DNA of 46,362 bases from an uncultured Chloroflexota bacterium (GTDB lineage Bacteria; Chloroflexota; Chloroflexia; Thermomicrobiales; UBA6265). A program made the position numbers and the translations under genes. Shown here piece by piece: positions 1 through 8,605 of the stretch. Location of the stretch: contig CALGSZ010000147.1 of NCBI GenBank assembly GCA_937901745.1, forward strand, positions 1 through 46,362, in the 5' to 3' direction. Below the pieces are notes generated by a model. It saw only the letters and a program-made list of their open reading frames with translations. It was not told where the DNA came from and searched no databases. How positions within the stretch are numbered: position 1 is the first letter of the stretch; each line of letters starts with the position of its first letter.

Positions 1-26
1 GCAGCAGCCGTAATTGCGAATGGGGT

Positions 27-55
27 GGCGCGTAGGAGCAGCGGACCTACGCGCC
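27..55 (-). terminator. Hairpin terminator of the left ABC operon
   Basis: Arms GGCGCGTAGG (27-36) and CCTACGCGCC (46-55) pair perfectly over 10 bp around a 9-base loop. The hairpin starts 5 bases past the TAA of the minus-strand permease gene. No T-tract follows on the minus strand, so it may act as a GC-rich stop or as a 3'-end stabiliser. Confidence 0.55.
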
Positions 56-59
56 GCTG

Positions 60-1046
60 TTATGCCGCGTCCCCGACCGAGCGGACGTCGAGCGCGTCGC
101 GCAAGCCGTCGCCGAAGAGGTTGAAGCCGAGGACGGTCAGCGCGATCGCGAGCCCAGGAAAGACACTGATCCACCACGCCTGACGAATGAAATCCCGCCC
201 TTCGTTCAGCGCCAATCCCCACGTCGGCGTCGAGGGATTGACGCCGAGCCCGAGGAACGTCAGCGTCGACTCGGAGAGGATGCCGAGGCCGACGGCGAAC
301 GTGAGCTGGACGACGATCGGCGCGACCATGTTCGGCAGCAGGTGTCGCGCCATCACGCGGGCGTCGGTCGCGCCCAGCGCGCGTGCCGCAGTCGTGAAGT
401 CCTCCTCGCGCAGGCTCAGCACCTTGGCGCGGATGATCCGCGCGAAGTCGTCGAAGTAGGCGACCGCGATCGCGACGATGACGTTGAGGAAGCCCGCGCC
501 GAAGACCGCGACGATGGCCACGGCCAGGATGATGACCGGGAACGCCCAGAGGAGATCAATGAAGCGCATGATGAGGCTATCCACCCGGCCGCCGTAGTAC
601 CCGGCCAGGAGTCCGAGCGTGCCTCCCACCGCCAGCGCGATGACGGCGGACAAGAGCCCGACGGTGAACGAGACCCGCGTGCCGACGATCATCCGGCTCA
701 GGAGATCGCGCCCGAACGAGTCGGTGCCGAGCGGGTGTGACCAGCTCGGCGATTGCAGCAGCTCGAAATCATCGTTGTCCGGGTCGTGCGGAGCGATGAG
801 CGGCCCAAAGATTGTCAACAGGACGAGGACCGCTAGGAAGATGATGCCGATTAGGATCTTCCGCTCTCGCCGGACACGCCGCCAGAAGCGATCCTCGCTC
901 GGTCGGCGCGGCTCTGCGAGGAGGGCCGCGAGCTGGCTAGTGTGACCCGAGACAGGCGGGAGCGTGGCAGTCGCCGCGTCCCCGCCGCTGCCGTGTGGCA
1001 GGCTCGTCGCCTCGCCGCTCACCTTCTTTCCGCCCACGCTAGCCAT
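60..1046 (-). CDS. Peptide-type ABC transporter permease (DppC/OppC family)
   Basis: Inner-membrane permease, second of the pair in a dipeptide/oligopeptide/nickel-type importer. After a polar N-terminal tail of about 50 residues and a first membrane helix (ILIGIIFLAVLVLLTIF), the chain has the DppC signature HPLGTDSFGRDLLSR, several membrane helices, and the EAA loop (AARALGATDARVMARHLLPN) that docks the ATPase. It ends with the usual NLFGDGLRDALD. The start chosen is the ATG at 1044-1046 (MASVGGKK), because it overlaps the TAG stop of the upstream permease by 8 bases, which suggests translational coupling. The only gene downstream in this strand's direction would lie beyond the left edge, past the hairpin at 27-55. 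No ATPase gene is seen. Substrate is unknown; peptides are the default guess given the gamma-glutamyltransferase in the same run. Confidence 0.93.
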   Translation of the reverse strand: MASVGGKKVSGEATSLPHGSGGDAATATLPPVSGHTSQLAALLAEPRRPSEDRFWRRVRRERKILIGIIFLAVLVLLTIFGPLIAPHDPDNDDFELLQSPSWSHPLGTDSFGRDLLSRMIVGTRVSFTVGLLSAVIALAVGGTLGLLAGYYGGRVDSLIMRFIDLLWAFPVIILAVAIVAVFGAGFLNVIVAIAVAYFDDFARIIRAKVLSLREEDFTTAARALGATDARVMARHLLPNMVAPIVVQLTFAVGLGILSESTLTFLGLGVNPSTPTWGLALNEGRDFIRQAWWISVFPGLAIALTVLGFNLFGDGLRDALDVRSVGDAA

Positions 1047-1986
1047 AGTGAATCCGCGGGTCGAGCATCGTGTAGATGATGTCGACGATGAGGTTCGCAA
1101 GGACGAAGATGATCGCGATCAGCAGGATGATCCCCTGCACCATCGGGTAGTCGCGATCGAAAATGGCCCCGACCAAGATGCGGCCCAGGCCACGGATGGA
1201 AAACACCGTCTCCGTGACGACTGCCCCGCTCAGGAGCAGCGCGAGCTGGATGCCGGCCACGGTCACGACCGGAATCAGCGCGTTGCGAAGGGCATGCCGC
1301 AGGATGACCGAGCGCTCATGCAGGCCCTTTGCTCGCGCCGTGCGGATGTAGTCGCTGCCGAGCACTTCGAGCAGCCCGGCCCGGACGAAGCGCATCAAGA
1401 TCGCCGCGTAGCCCGCCCCGACCGCCAGGCCAGGCAAGATCAGGCGCTGGAGCCAGGGCCAGAATCCCTCCTTGGATAGCTCGACATAACCAATCGCCGG
1501 CAGCCATTGCAGCTTCACGGAGAAGAGCAGGATCAGCACGATGCCGAACCAGAAGCTGGGCATGCTGACCCAGAAGAAGGCGATGAAGCTAGCGCCGTAG
1601 TCCAGCCAGCTATTGCGCCGGAGGGCGGCGATGATTCCGGTCGGCAAGGCGATGACGGTGGCGAAGACGAACGCGACCAGGGTGATGCTGAGCGTCTTCG
1701 GCAGGCCGCTCTTGATCGCGCCGGTCACCGTCTCGCCGGAGGCGACCGAAGCGCCGAGATCACCTGTCAGGACGTTGCCGAACCAGCGCGCATACTGGAC
1801 GTAGATCGGCTCATCAAGCCCGAGCTTCCTCCGCAGCGCCTCGGCCGCCTCCGGCGTGTACTCCGGCCCGAGCATTCGCACGACCGGATCACCTGGCACC
1901 ATGCGCAGCAGGAAGAAGACGAGCGTGGCACATCCCCAGACGATGAAGACGGAATGGATCAGCCGGCGAACAACGTACTCGGTCAT
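1039..1986 (-). CDS. Peptide-type ABC transporter permease (DppB/OppB family)
   Basis: First permease of the pair. It begins MTEYVVRRLIHSVFIVWG, typical of DppB, followed by the periplasmic motif RMVPGDPVVRMLGPE and the LGLDEPIYVQYARWFGNVLTGDLG segment that most DppB proteins share. The EAA loop reads TARAKGLHERSVILRHALRNALIPV. About six membrane helices are visible and the C-terminus is the usual DPRIHYG. The ATG at 1984-1986 is preferred over upstream codons because homologues start at this point. The stop overlaps the start of the DppC-like gene. An 87-base gap with a strong hairpin (2030-2059) separates it from the substrate-binding protein gene upstream. Confidence 0.94.
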   Translation of the reverse strand: MTEYVVRRLIHSVFIVWGCATLVFFLLRMVPGDPVVRMLGPEYTPEAAEALRRKLGLDEPIYVQYARWFGNVLTGDLGASVASGETVTGAIKSGLPKTLSITLVAFVFATVIALPTGIIAALRRNSWLDYGASFIAFFWVSMPSFWFGIVLILLFSVKLQWLPAIGYVELSKEGFWPWLQRLILPGLAVGAGYAAILMRFVRAGLLEVLGSDYIRTARAKGLHERSVILRHALRNALIPVVTVAGIQLALLLSGAVVTETVFSIRGLGRILVGAIFDRDYPMVQGIILLIAIIFVLANLIVDIIYTMLDPRIHYG

Positions 1987-2029
1987 AGTCGTTCCGAGCC
2001 GACAGCGCTTCCTCCCTATCGCTGAGCGA

Positions 2030-2059
2030 AGCCCCTCTCCCATTTTCGGAAGAGGGGCT
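2030..2059 (-). repeat. Hairpin between substrate-binding protein and permease genes
   Basis: AGCCCCTCT (2030-2038) and AGAGGGGCT (2051-2059) form a perfect 9-bp stem around a 12-base loop. It lies just after the stop of the solute-binding protein gene, where such hairpins commonly protect the upstream mRNA and let the binding protein be made in excess over the permeases. A C-rich hairpin sits in the same place in the second transporter operon (12851-12888). Confidence 0.5.
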
Positions 2060-2073
2060 GGGAGTCTGCGCGC

Positions 2074-3726
2074 TTAGCGATCCAACCAGACCGTTTCCCA
2101 GTACCGCTGTTCCGGCACCGGGACATAGCCTTGGATGTCCTTATGGAGCGCGAGCAGGTCATAGACGTGGTAGGCGAACGCCATCGCGACGTCGGTCTGG
2201 AGATGCGCTTGTAGCTCCTGATAGATCCGAGTCCGCTCTTCGGGATCGGCGGTGTTGCGCGTCGCCTCGAGGAGTTCGTCCGCCTTCTCGCTCTTGTAAC
2301 CGTAGGTGTTCCACGGCCCGGTGGAGTGGAAGAAGTTCCAGTGACCGTCGTCCGGATCGGCATCCACTTGGCTGCCGTGGAGGAACATATCGAAGTCACC
2401 GGTCTGCCAGCGCTCGGTGAAGACCGCGCCTTGCTGGAAGTCGATCTGCGCGTCGATGCCGATTTCCTGAAGCACCGACCGCAAGACCTCTGTCGGCCGC
2501 AGCCCAATCTCCTCCGACGAGATGATTACCTGCTTGAGGCCAACGAGGCCGGCCTTCTCGGCCAGTGCCTTCGCTTCCTCCAGGTTGTAAGCTTGTGGGC
2601 TCGGCGGTGCTTGATCCGGCGGGACATAGACCCAACCGAATGCCGGCGCGATTGGCCCGATTGCGGGATCGGCGAGGCCGAAGAATGCCCGCTTGACGAA
2701 ATCCTCACGGTCGAGCGCCTTAGCCACCGCCATACGGGCCTCAATGTTGTCCCACGGCGGCCGATTCATGTTCATCGCGACGCCGCGCCAGTTCGTTCCC
2801 GGCGCTTGCACGATGACGACGTCGGGATTGCCCTGCAGTTGCTGGGCGGCAGTTGCCGGCATCGGGTCGATGACATCGAGGTCGCCCGCCTCCAGACCGC
2901 TGACCGCGCTCGACGGCTCCGGCACCATGCGCAGCTCGATCTTGTCGACGTACGGCCGCCCGCCGTACCAGCCCTCGAACGGCACGAGATCGAAACCTCG
3001 CCCGATCTCCGCCGTTTCCGGCACGATCATGAACGGCCCGGTGCCAACGGGCGTCATCCCGAACTGCTGATCCCCCATCTCTTCGATGGCGCGGCGGGAA
3101 ATGGGTGTCAGGGCGCGGCCCGGTCCCCGGCTGCAGGCGACGGCGAGGAACGGCGCGAACGGCTGGCCCAGCGTGATCTTGACGGTGCGATCATCCGGCG
3201 TCTCGAAGGAGGTGATCAGCTCGAGCTTGTTCGCGTGAGGAGAAGCGAATGCTGGATCAGTCGTTCGCTCGTAGGTGTAGCGCAGGTCAGCGGAGGTGAG
3301 GGGATCGCCGTTGTGGAACGTCAGCCCCTCGCGCAGCGTGAAGGTGTACTCGAGCCCATCGGGCGAGACTTGCCAATTCTCGGCGAGATCGGGGATCAGG
3401 CCGAGCTCCTCATCGAATTGTACGAGGCTGGAGAAGAGAACTGGCAGCACGGAGCCGGCTACCAAGCCTTGCGAAACCTGGCCGGGGTCCAGCGTCACGA
3501 TCTGGCTGATCTGGAAGCCGACGCGGAGGGTCCCTCCTTGCTTCGGCTCCTGCGCTCTGCCGCGCGTGCGCGTGGACCGCGCGCCCCGCGCCGCATGGGC
3601 GTCCATCGCAGCGAAGCGCTGCGCGAACCCAAAGGCGCCGGTCGCCGTGGCCAGCTTCATCAGGGTGCGACGGGACACGCGGGGACCACTCAAGACACTC
3701 CAGTCGATCGGTGTATGCCGTGACAT
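2074..3726 (-). CDS. ABC transporter substrate-binding protein, family 5, Tat-type signal
   Basis: Extracytoplasmic solute-binding protein of the SBP_bac_5 (DppA/OppA) family. The N-terminus carries a twin-arginine signal, SRRTLMKLATATGAFGFAQ, near residues 19-37, so export of a folded protein by Tat is likely; an Arg/Gln-rich linker follows and no lipobox is seen. Family hallmarks are GGTLRVGFQ, LAENWQVSPDGLEYTFTLREGLTFHNGDPLTSADLRYTYER, and VRxAVAKALDRE-like text (ARMAVAKALDREDFVK). The length of about 550 residues fits the family. The ATG at 3724-3726 is chosen over an upstream codon because AGGAGG stands 4 bases before it and the Tat motif then sits near the N-terminus. It follows the ggt gene and precedes the two permeases. 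Confidence 0.92.
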   Translation of the reverse strand: MSRHTPIDWSVLSGPRVSRRTLMKLATATGAFGFAQRFAAMDAHAARGARSTRTRGRAQEPKQGGTLRVGFQISQIVTLDPGQVSQGLVAGSVLPVLFSSLVQFDEELGLIPDLAENWQVSPDGLEYTFTLREGLTFHNGDPLTSADLRYTYERTTDPAFASPHANKLELITSFETPDDRTVKITLGQPFAPFLAVACSRGPGRALTPISRRAIEEMGDQQFGMTPVGTGPFMIVPETAEIGRGFDLVPFEGWYGGRPYVDKIELRMVPEPSSAVSGLEAGDLDVIDPMPATAAQQLQGNPDVVIVQAPGTNWRGVAMNMNRPPWDNIEARMAVAKALDREDFVKRAFFGLADPAIGPIAPAFGWVYVPPDQAPPSPQAYNLEEAKALAEKAGLVGLKQVIISSEEIGLRPTEVLRSVLQEIGIDAQIDFQQGAVFTERWQTGDFDMFLHGSQVDADPDDGHWNFFHSTGPWNTYGYKSEKADELLEATRNTADPEERTRIYQELQAHLQTDVAMAFAYHVYDLLALHKDIQGYVPVPEQRYWETVWLDR

Positions 3727-3897
3727 GGGGCCTCCTCTCACCTGCAACCTGCCGCGTGACATCCTCACCGTGGGTTTGGTGCATCCTATCACGATCGGCG
3801 ACGCCGCGCGTCATGCGCGTGCGAGGCGAGGTTGTGCTGGTCACCCGAATCGATCGGGGCAAAATTTGTGACCGTCGGCTTCCCGCGCGCCGGCGCC

Positions 3898-5586
3898 TCA
3901 CAGCCCGACCGCGAGACCCTCCTGGCGCGGATCGGAGCCGCCTGCTAACGCGCCCGTCTCGGGATCTCGCGCGATGAGCTGGACCGCACCGCCGCTCCCC
4001 CACGGCCCGACACGAACCATCCGGTGTCCGCGCCGCGCGAGGTCGGCGAGCGTTTCCTCGCCGAACCGGTCTTCGATGCGCAGCTCGAACGGGTGCCCCA
4101 GGTCGTGGGGGTACGTCCCCGGCCAGACCGACCAGCGCGGTTGCTCCGCCGCGGCCTGGACATCCAAGCCGCCGTCAATCAGCCCGGTGATGACCTGCAG
4201 GTTCCATTGCGGCTGGCTATCGCCACCGGGCGTGCCGCCGACGAGGAGCGGCGTGCCATCGGGCGCGGCGATGAGATAGCAGTTAAGGGTATGCATCGGC
4301 TTCTTGCCGGGCGCGAAGGCGTTCGGGTGCCCCTCTTCGAGCGAGAAGCAGTCGCCGGCCCGGTTGTTGAGGACGATTCCCGTATCGCCCGCTACCACGC
4401 CGCTCCCGAAGCCGGAAGACAGGGAGAGGATGAGGGAGACCATCGTGCCGCTCGCGTCCGCCGCGCAGAGGTACGTTGTATCGCCCGCGCGGACCGAGCC
4501 GGCGGTGACATCATCCGCGGCGCGTTGTGGATCGATCTGCTGGCGGCGCTCCCGAGCCCACGGCTTGCCGATCAGCGTCGCGAGCGGTGTTTGGACGAAG
4601 GCCGGATCGCCCGCGTAGCGATTGCGGTCGGCGAAGGCGAGCTTCATCGCCTCGGCGAGGAGATGGACGCCGTCAGCAGAGGTGTTGCCAATCGCGGAGA
4701 GGTCATCCTCTTCGACGATGTTCAGCGTTTCCAGTACGAGGAAGCCTTGCGTCGGGAGGCTGGTCTCGAAGATGCGATAGCCGCGATACGTCGTGGAGAG
4801 CGGCGCCGAGACGACGGTCTGGTGGTCGGCGAAGTCGTCGGCTGAGAGGGCGCCACCGTTGGCCGCCATGAACTCACCGATCCGCCGAGCGATGTCGCCC
4901 CGATAGAAGACATCCGGGCCACCCTCGGCGATCTGCTGGATCGTGCGGGCCAGATCGCGCTGCCGGAGGATGGTTCCCGGCGCGGGCGGTTTGCCGTCGG
5001 GGAGGAAGATCGCGGCGGAAGTCGGGTAGCGCCCGAGTAGATCCGCCGCCTCGGCGATGCGGCGGGCGCCGTAAGCGGAGAGCGGGAAACCGCGCTCGGC
5101 GTAGTCGATCGCGTCCGCCGCGACTTCGGCGAACGAGCGCGTCCCGAACCGCTGGAGCAGCGTGAAGCAGGCATCCACGAGTCCCGGCACGGAGACCGAG
5201 AGCGGGCCGAACCGTGGCATGAGGCGCCCACCGGCCTCGCCGCGCTCGCGGAAGAAGTCGATCGTCACGCCACGCGGGCCGATCCCGCTGCCGTGAATTG
5301 CCTGCAACTCGCCGGGACCGCAGCCATCGCTCGAACGGTAGACGACGGCGAAGAGATCGCCGCCGATGCCGCACATCGCGGGGAGAACGACCGTGCTGGC
5401 GAGCGCGGCGGCGACTGCAGCGTCGACCGCGTTCCCGCCTTCATGCAGGACGCGCAGGCCGGCGGCCGTCGCCAGCGGGTGAGCCGTCGCGACCATGCCG
5501 CGCATGGAGAAGGCCGGATGCTCGCGGCGCCGCGACCACGCCGACGAGGAATCGGTCGTCGTTGCGACTGGGAATCCGAGGGTCAT
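3898..5586 (-). CDS. ggt: Gamma-glutamyltransferase (Ntn-hydrolase)
   Basis: Gamma-glutamyltransferase/glutathione hydrolase, which cleaves or transfers gamma-glutamyl groups and matures by self-cleavage. The start is ATG 5584-5586, with AGGAG 7 bases upstream, giving 562 residues. Seen features: HPLATAAGLRVLHEGGNAVDAAVAAALA (about 36-63), MCGIGGDLFAVVY (71-83), and the autoprocessing site DTTYLCAADASGTMVSL, where Thr370 would be the new N-terminal nucleophile of the small subunit. LNNRAGDCF and VGGTPGGDSQPQWNLQV in the small subunit are also typical. No signal peptide is visible, unlike the periplasmic enterobacterial enzyme; it resembles cytoplasmic YwrD-like forms. It lies upstream of a peptide-type ABC importer on the same strand, which suggests use of imported gamma-glutamyl peptides. 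Confidence 0.93.
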   Translation of the reverse strand: MTLGFPVATTTDSSSAWSRRREHPAFSMRGMVATAHPLATAAGLRVLHEGGNAVDAAVAAALASTVVLPAMCGIGGDLFAVVYRSSDGCGPGELQAIHGSGIGPRGVTIDFFRERGEAGGRLMPRFGPLSVSVPGLVDACFTLLQRFGTRSFAEVAADAIDYAERGFPLSAYGARRIAEAADLLGRYPTSAAIFLPDGKPPAPGTILRQRDLARTIQQIAEGGPDVFYRGDIARRIGEFMAANGGALSADDFADHQTVVSAPLSTTYRGYRIFETSLPTQGFLVLETLNIVEEDDLSAIGNTSADGVHLLAEAMKLAFADRNRYAGDPAFVQTPLATLIGKPWARERRQQIDPQRAADDVTAGSVRAGDTTYLCAADASGTMVSLILSLSSGFGSGVVAGDTGIVLNNRAGDCFSLEEGHPNAFAPGKKPMHTLNCYLIAAPDGTPLLVGGTPGGDSQPQWNLQVITGLIDGGLDVQAAAEQPRWSVWPGTYPHDLGHPFELRIEDRFGEETLADLARRGHRMVRVGPWGSGGAVQLIARDPETGALAGGSDPRQEGLAVGL

Positions 5587-5751
5587 GGGACTGCTCCTGG
5601 CAACCTGTGGATTCGAATGCGACTGTGTCCGGGACTGCAGAACTATCAGGCGGCAGGATACCCGAGCAGAGCGGAATCCGGAACCGATGCCGCATGGCGC
5701 CGAGCACACCCTGAGCGGGGTTTGCTCGCGGACTTGTTAGGCGGATCCCGG

Positions 5752-5780
5752 TTGTGGACAGCGGTCCAGACTGCTAGCAT
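5752..5780 (+). promoter_or_regulatory. Candidate promoter for the MFS-decarboxylase-aldolase genes
   Basis: TTGTGG (5752-5757) and TAGCAT (5775-5780) are separated by exactly 17 bases and lie about 100 bases upstream of the MFS gene, in the divergent region with ggt. The -35 matches consensus in 3 and the -10 in 4 of 6 positions. Confidence 0.35.
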
Positions 5781-5881
5781 CCCGCCAGTGAAATCGCCGC
5801 GGTCGAGCTTCCGCGGCTGGGTACCGAGGGAAGATTCGTGAATTCATCAAGAATGGCGCCTTGCGCCCTGTCGAGGCGCTG

Positions 5882-7177
5882 ATGGCCACGCCAAGCGCAA
5901 CGCTGTCCAAGCCGCACGAAAGCGCACCTGCTCCGAAACAAGCGCCACGCCTCATCGAGGTGATCCGCAATCGCCCGCTGATGACCTTGATGGGCGGGCA
6001 TTTCACTGTCGACATGTACGTCGGCGTGCTGCCGCTGCTCTATCCGCTGGTCACCGAGAAGTACGATCTGTCGCTCAAGACGGTTGGCTTGATTTCGCTC
6101 GCCTACAGCGGCATGTCGTCGATCTCCCAACCGCTCTTCGGTTGGATCGCGGACCGCTATGGCACCCGCCTGATCGGCCTGGCGCTGATGTGGACGGCGG
6201 GAACCTTCGCGGTCATGGGATTTGCCCCCTCGTTCCCGGTGCTCCTCCTGCTCGCGGCGCTGTCCGGCATCGGCTCCGGCGCCTATCACCCGATGGGCGC
6301 GCTCAATGCCGCCGCCGTCATCCCCGAGCGGCAGCGCAACACCGCCATGTCCGTCTACGTGACGGGCGGGACGCTCGGCGTCGCTGTCGGCCCCCTCGTT
6401 GGCGCTGCCGCTTTCGCTCTGTTTGACCTGCCCGGCACCGCGTTGCTGGTCATACCCGGCGTCGCCTTCTCCGTCTGGATGCTCTTCGAGATGCGGACGA
6501 TCTCGCAGCGGATTCAGCGCCGGCCCCGGCACGGCGCGGTCGCCTTGCCACCCGTGCCGATTGGTCCGATAGCGGTGGTGATCGGGCTGATGATGCTGCG
6601 CTCCTGGACGCAGTTCGGCATCCAGGCGTTCATCCCGACCTGGTACGAGGAGCTAGGCTACAGCGCCTCCTTCTACAGCCCGCTGGCCACGACGCTTCTC
6701 CTGACCAGCGCGCTGGGAACGGTCGGCTCTGGCTCTCTGGCCGACAAGCACGGTCGGCGCGTGCTCCTCATCATCTCCTCGGTGCTGAGCGTGCCGAGCA
6801 TCCTCCTCTTCGCCCAGTTCCCCGGCTGGCCCGGCTTTATCTCCGCCGCGATGATCGGCTTCCTCGCCGCCTCGACCGGGCCGCTTCTGCTCGTCATCGC
6901 TCAGCAACTGATGGCTGGTCGGGCGGGAATGGCCTCTGGCCTGATCCTCGGCATCGGCTTCGTCATGGGTGCGATCGGCATCCCGGTCATGGGCGCGATC
7001 GCCGACGCCACTGGCATTCAAAACGCCATGCGCTTCCAGGCGATCGTCGCCGCCGGCACGATCATCCTCGCGTGGCTTCTTCCGACCGAGGAGCGGATTC
7101 GCGAGCTGACGGCGCGGCAGGCCCCAGCGCCGGGCGGGCAGGCGGTGCCCGCCGATGCGACCAGCGGCGGTAGGTGA
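5882..7177 (+). CDS. MFS transporter, fosmidomycin-resistance (Fsr)-like
   Basis: Major facilitator with about 12 membrane helices, probably a drug or metabolite exporter. The loop 2-3 motif SQPLFGWIADRYGTRLIG and the segment GIGSGAYHPMGALNAA match the Fsr subfamily, which has HP-G at this place. A second-half repeat (GSGSLADKHGRRVLLI) marks the C-terminal bundle. Start ATG 5882 has GAGG 5 bases upstream; a TTG at 5861 would add seven residues. The stop codon is 3 bases before the start of the decarboxylase gene, so the two are surely co-transcribed. That pairing suggests export of an amine or other product made by the decarboxylase, which is inference only. Confidence 0.88.
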   Translation: MATPSATLSKPHESAPAPKQAPRLIEVIRNRPLMTLMGGHFTVDMYVGVLPLLYPLVTEKYDLSLKTVGLISLAYSGMSSISQPLFGWIADRYGTRLIGLALMWTAGTFAVMGFAPSFPVLLLLAALSGIGSGAYHPMGALNAAAVIPERQRNTAMSVYVTGGTLGVAVGPLVGAAAFALFDLPGTALLVIPGVAFSVWMLFEMRTISQRIQRRPRHGAVALPPVPIGPIAVVIGLMMLRSWTQFGIQAFIPTWYEELGYSASFYSPLATTLLLTSALGTVGSGSLADKHGRRVLLIISSVLSVPSILLFAQFPGWPGFISAAMIGFLAASTGPLLLVIAQQLMAGRAGMASGLILGIGFVMGAIGIPVMGAIADATGIQNAMRFQAIVAAGTIILAWLLPTEERIRELTARQAPAPGGQAVPADATSGGR

Positions 7178-7180
7178 GGT

Positions 7181-8581
7181 ATGGTGCGGGACGAATCATC
7201 CTTACTCGCCCTACTTGGCGATGGTCTTGCCGCGCTCCGCCGCTGGGAAGCGCGCTGGCCGGCTTTCGAGATAGATCCCACGCTGTACATTGAGCCCGGC
7301 GTCGCGGAAGCGGTCATCGCCGAGCTTACCGAGCGGTTGACCGACAACTATCCCTTCTTCCATCCAGGCTACGCGGGACAGATGCTCAAGCCGCCGCACC
7401 CGATCGCCACCGTCGCCTATTTCCTAGCGCAGCAGATCAACCCGAACAACCACGCGCTCGATGGCGGACCGGCTACTGCCGCGATGGAGCGCGAGGTCAT
7501 CGCCGAGCTGGCGCGGCTGGTTGGATACGACCCCGCGACGAGTCTCGGCCATCTCACCTCCAGCGGGACGATCGCCAACCTGGAGGCGCTCTGGGTCGCT
7601 CGCTCGCTGCATCCCGACCGCGCGATCGCGTTCTCCAGCGAGGCGCACTACACGCACCGCCGGATGTGCGAAGTCATCGGCGCTCGGGCGGTTGAGATCC
7701 GAGCTGACGAGCATGGACGAATGGATCTCGATGATCTCCGGGACCACCTGCGCTCCGGAGGGATCGGCACGGTCGTCGCCACCGCCGGCACGACCGCGAT
7801 CGGCGCCGTGGATCCGATTCACGAGATTCTCCCGCTCGCGCGCGCCCACGGTTGCCGTGTCCACGTCGATGCCGCGTATGGCGGGTTCTTCCGGCTTCTG
7901 GCGACGGAGCCGGGTGTCCTGGCCGCCGAAGACGCGGCTGCCTTCCAAGCGATCGCCGAGTGCGACAGCGTCGTCGTTGATCCGCACAAGCACGGATTGC
8001 AACCTTACGGCTGCGGCTCGGTCATTTTCCGCGACGCCACGGTCGGCCGCTTCTACCAGCACGACTCCCCGTACACCTACTTCACCTCAAACGAGCTTCA
8101 CCTCGGGGAGATCAGCCTCGAATGCTCGCGGGCCGGCGCGGCCGCGGCCGCGCTCTGGGCGACGCTCCGCTGCTTCCCGCTCCTGCCGGACCGGGGATTC
8201 GGTCCCATCCTGCGCAAGACGCGCGAAGCCGCCCGAGCGTGGGCCGCGCTGATCGCCGCGTGCGATCGACTGCGACTCGTGACCGAGCCGTCGCTCGACA
8301 TCATCGCCTTCTACCCGCTGCCGCCGGATGGCGACCGGCGCGTCTCAACGATCTCTCGACACACGCAGCGGATCTTCGCGGCGGGGATGCGCTGTGACCA
8401 GCCGTGCTACCTGGCCAAGCTCGTCGCGAAGCCGCCGCTCCTCTCGTCGCATACGGACTTGATTTGGGACGAGGCGGCGGTGACCGTGCTCCGGAGTGTC
8501 TTGATGAAGCCGGAGCACCTGGCGGAGGTGCCTCGGCTGCACGCGCGGGTGGTAGCCGCGCTCGACGAGCGCGACGCCTGA
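7181..8581 (+). CDS. PLP-dependent group II decarboxylase
   Basis: Pyridoxal-phosphate decarboxylase of the glutamate/tyrosine/aromatic amino acid decarboxylase superfamily, fold type I. Seen: HPGYAGQMLKPPHP near residues 61-74, the cofactor loop TSSGTIANLEAL (126-137), a candidate ring-stacking His156 in SSEAHYTHRR, Asp230 in VHVDAAYGGFF for the pyridine nitrogen, and Schiff-base Lys270 in DPHKHGLQPYGCG. The length of 466 fits the family. The substrate cannot be read from the sequence; tyrosine, glutamate, aspartate or 2,4-diaminobutyrate are all possible. It is 3 bases downstream of an Fsr-like exporter and 24 bases upstream of an HpcH/HpaI aldolase. The start ATG 7181 follows AGGTGAGGT closely. 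Confidence 0.88.
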   Translation: MVRDESSLLALLGDGLAALRRWEARWPAFEIDPTLYIEPGVAEAVIAELTERLTDNYPFFHPGYAGQMLKPPHPIATVAYFLAQQINPNNHALDGGPATAAMEREVIAELARLVGYDPATSLGHLTSSGTIANLEALWVARSLHPDRAIAFSSEAHYTHRRMCEVIGARAVEIRADEHGRMDLDDLRDHLRSGGIGTVVATAGTTAIGAVDPIHEILPLARAHGCRVHVDAAYGGFFRLLATEPGVLAAEDAAAFQAIAECDSVVVDPHKHGLQPYGCGSVIFRDATVGRFYQHDSPYTYFTSNELHLGEISLECSRAGAAAAALWATLRCFPLLPDRGFGPILRKTREAARAWAALIAACDRLRLVTEPSLDIIAFYPLPPDGDRRVSTISRHTQRIFAAGMRCDQPCYLAKLVAKPPLLSSHTDLIWDEAAVTVLRSVLMKPEHLAEVPRLHARVVAALDERDA

Positions 8582-8605
8582 CTGGAAGGGGAGGATTGGG
8601 GGAGC

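Noticed and set aside
2326..3723. A long open frame antisense to the substrate-binding protein gene
   Set aside because: Its translation is Arg/Asp/His-rich without domain features, while the opposite strand encodes a clear family-5 binding protein. High GC gives such mirror frames.
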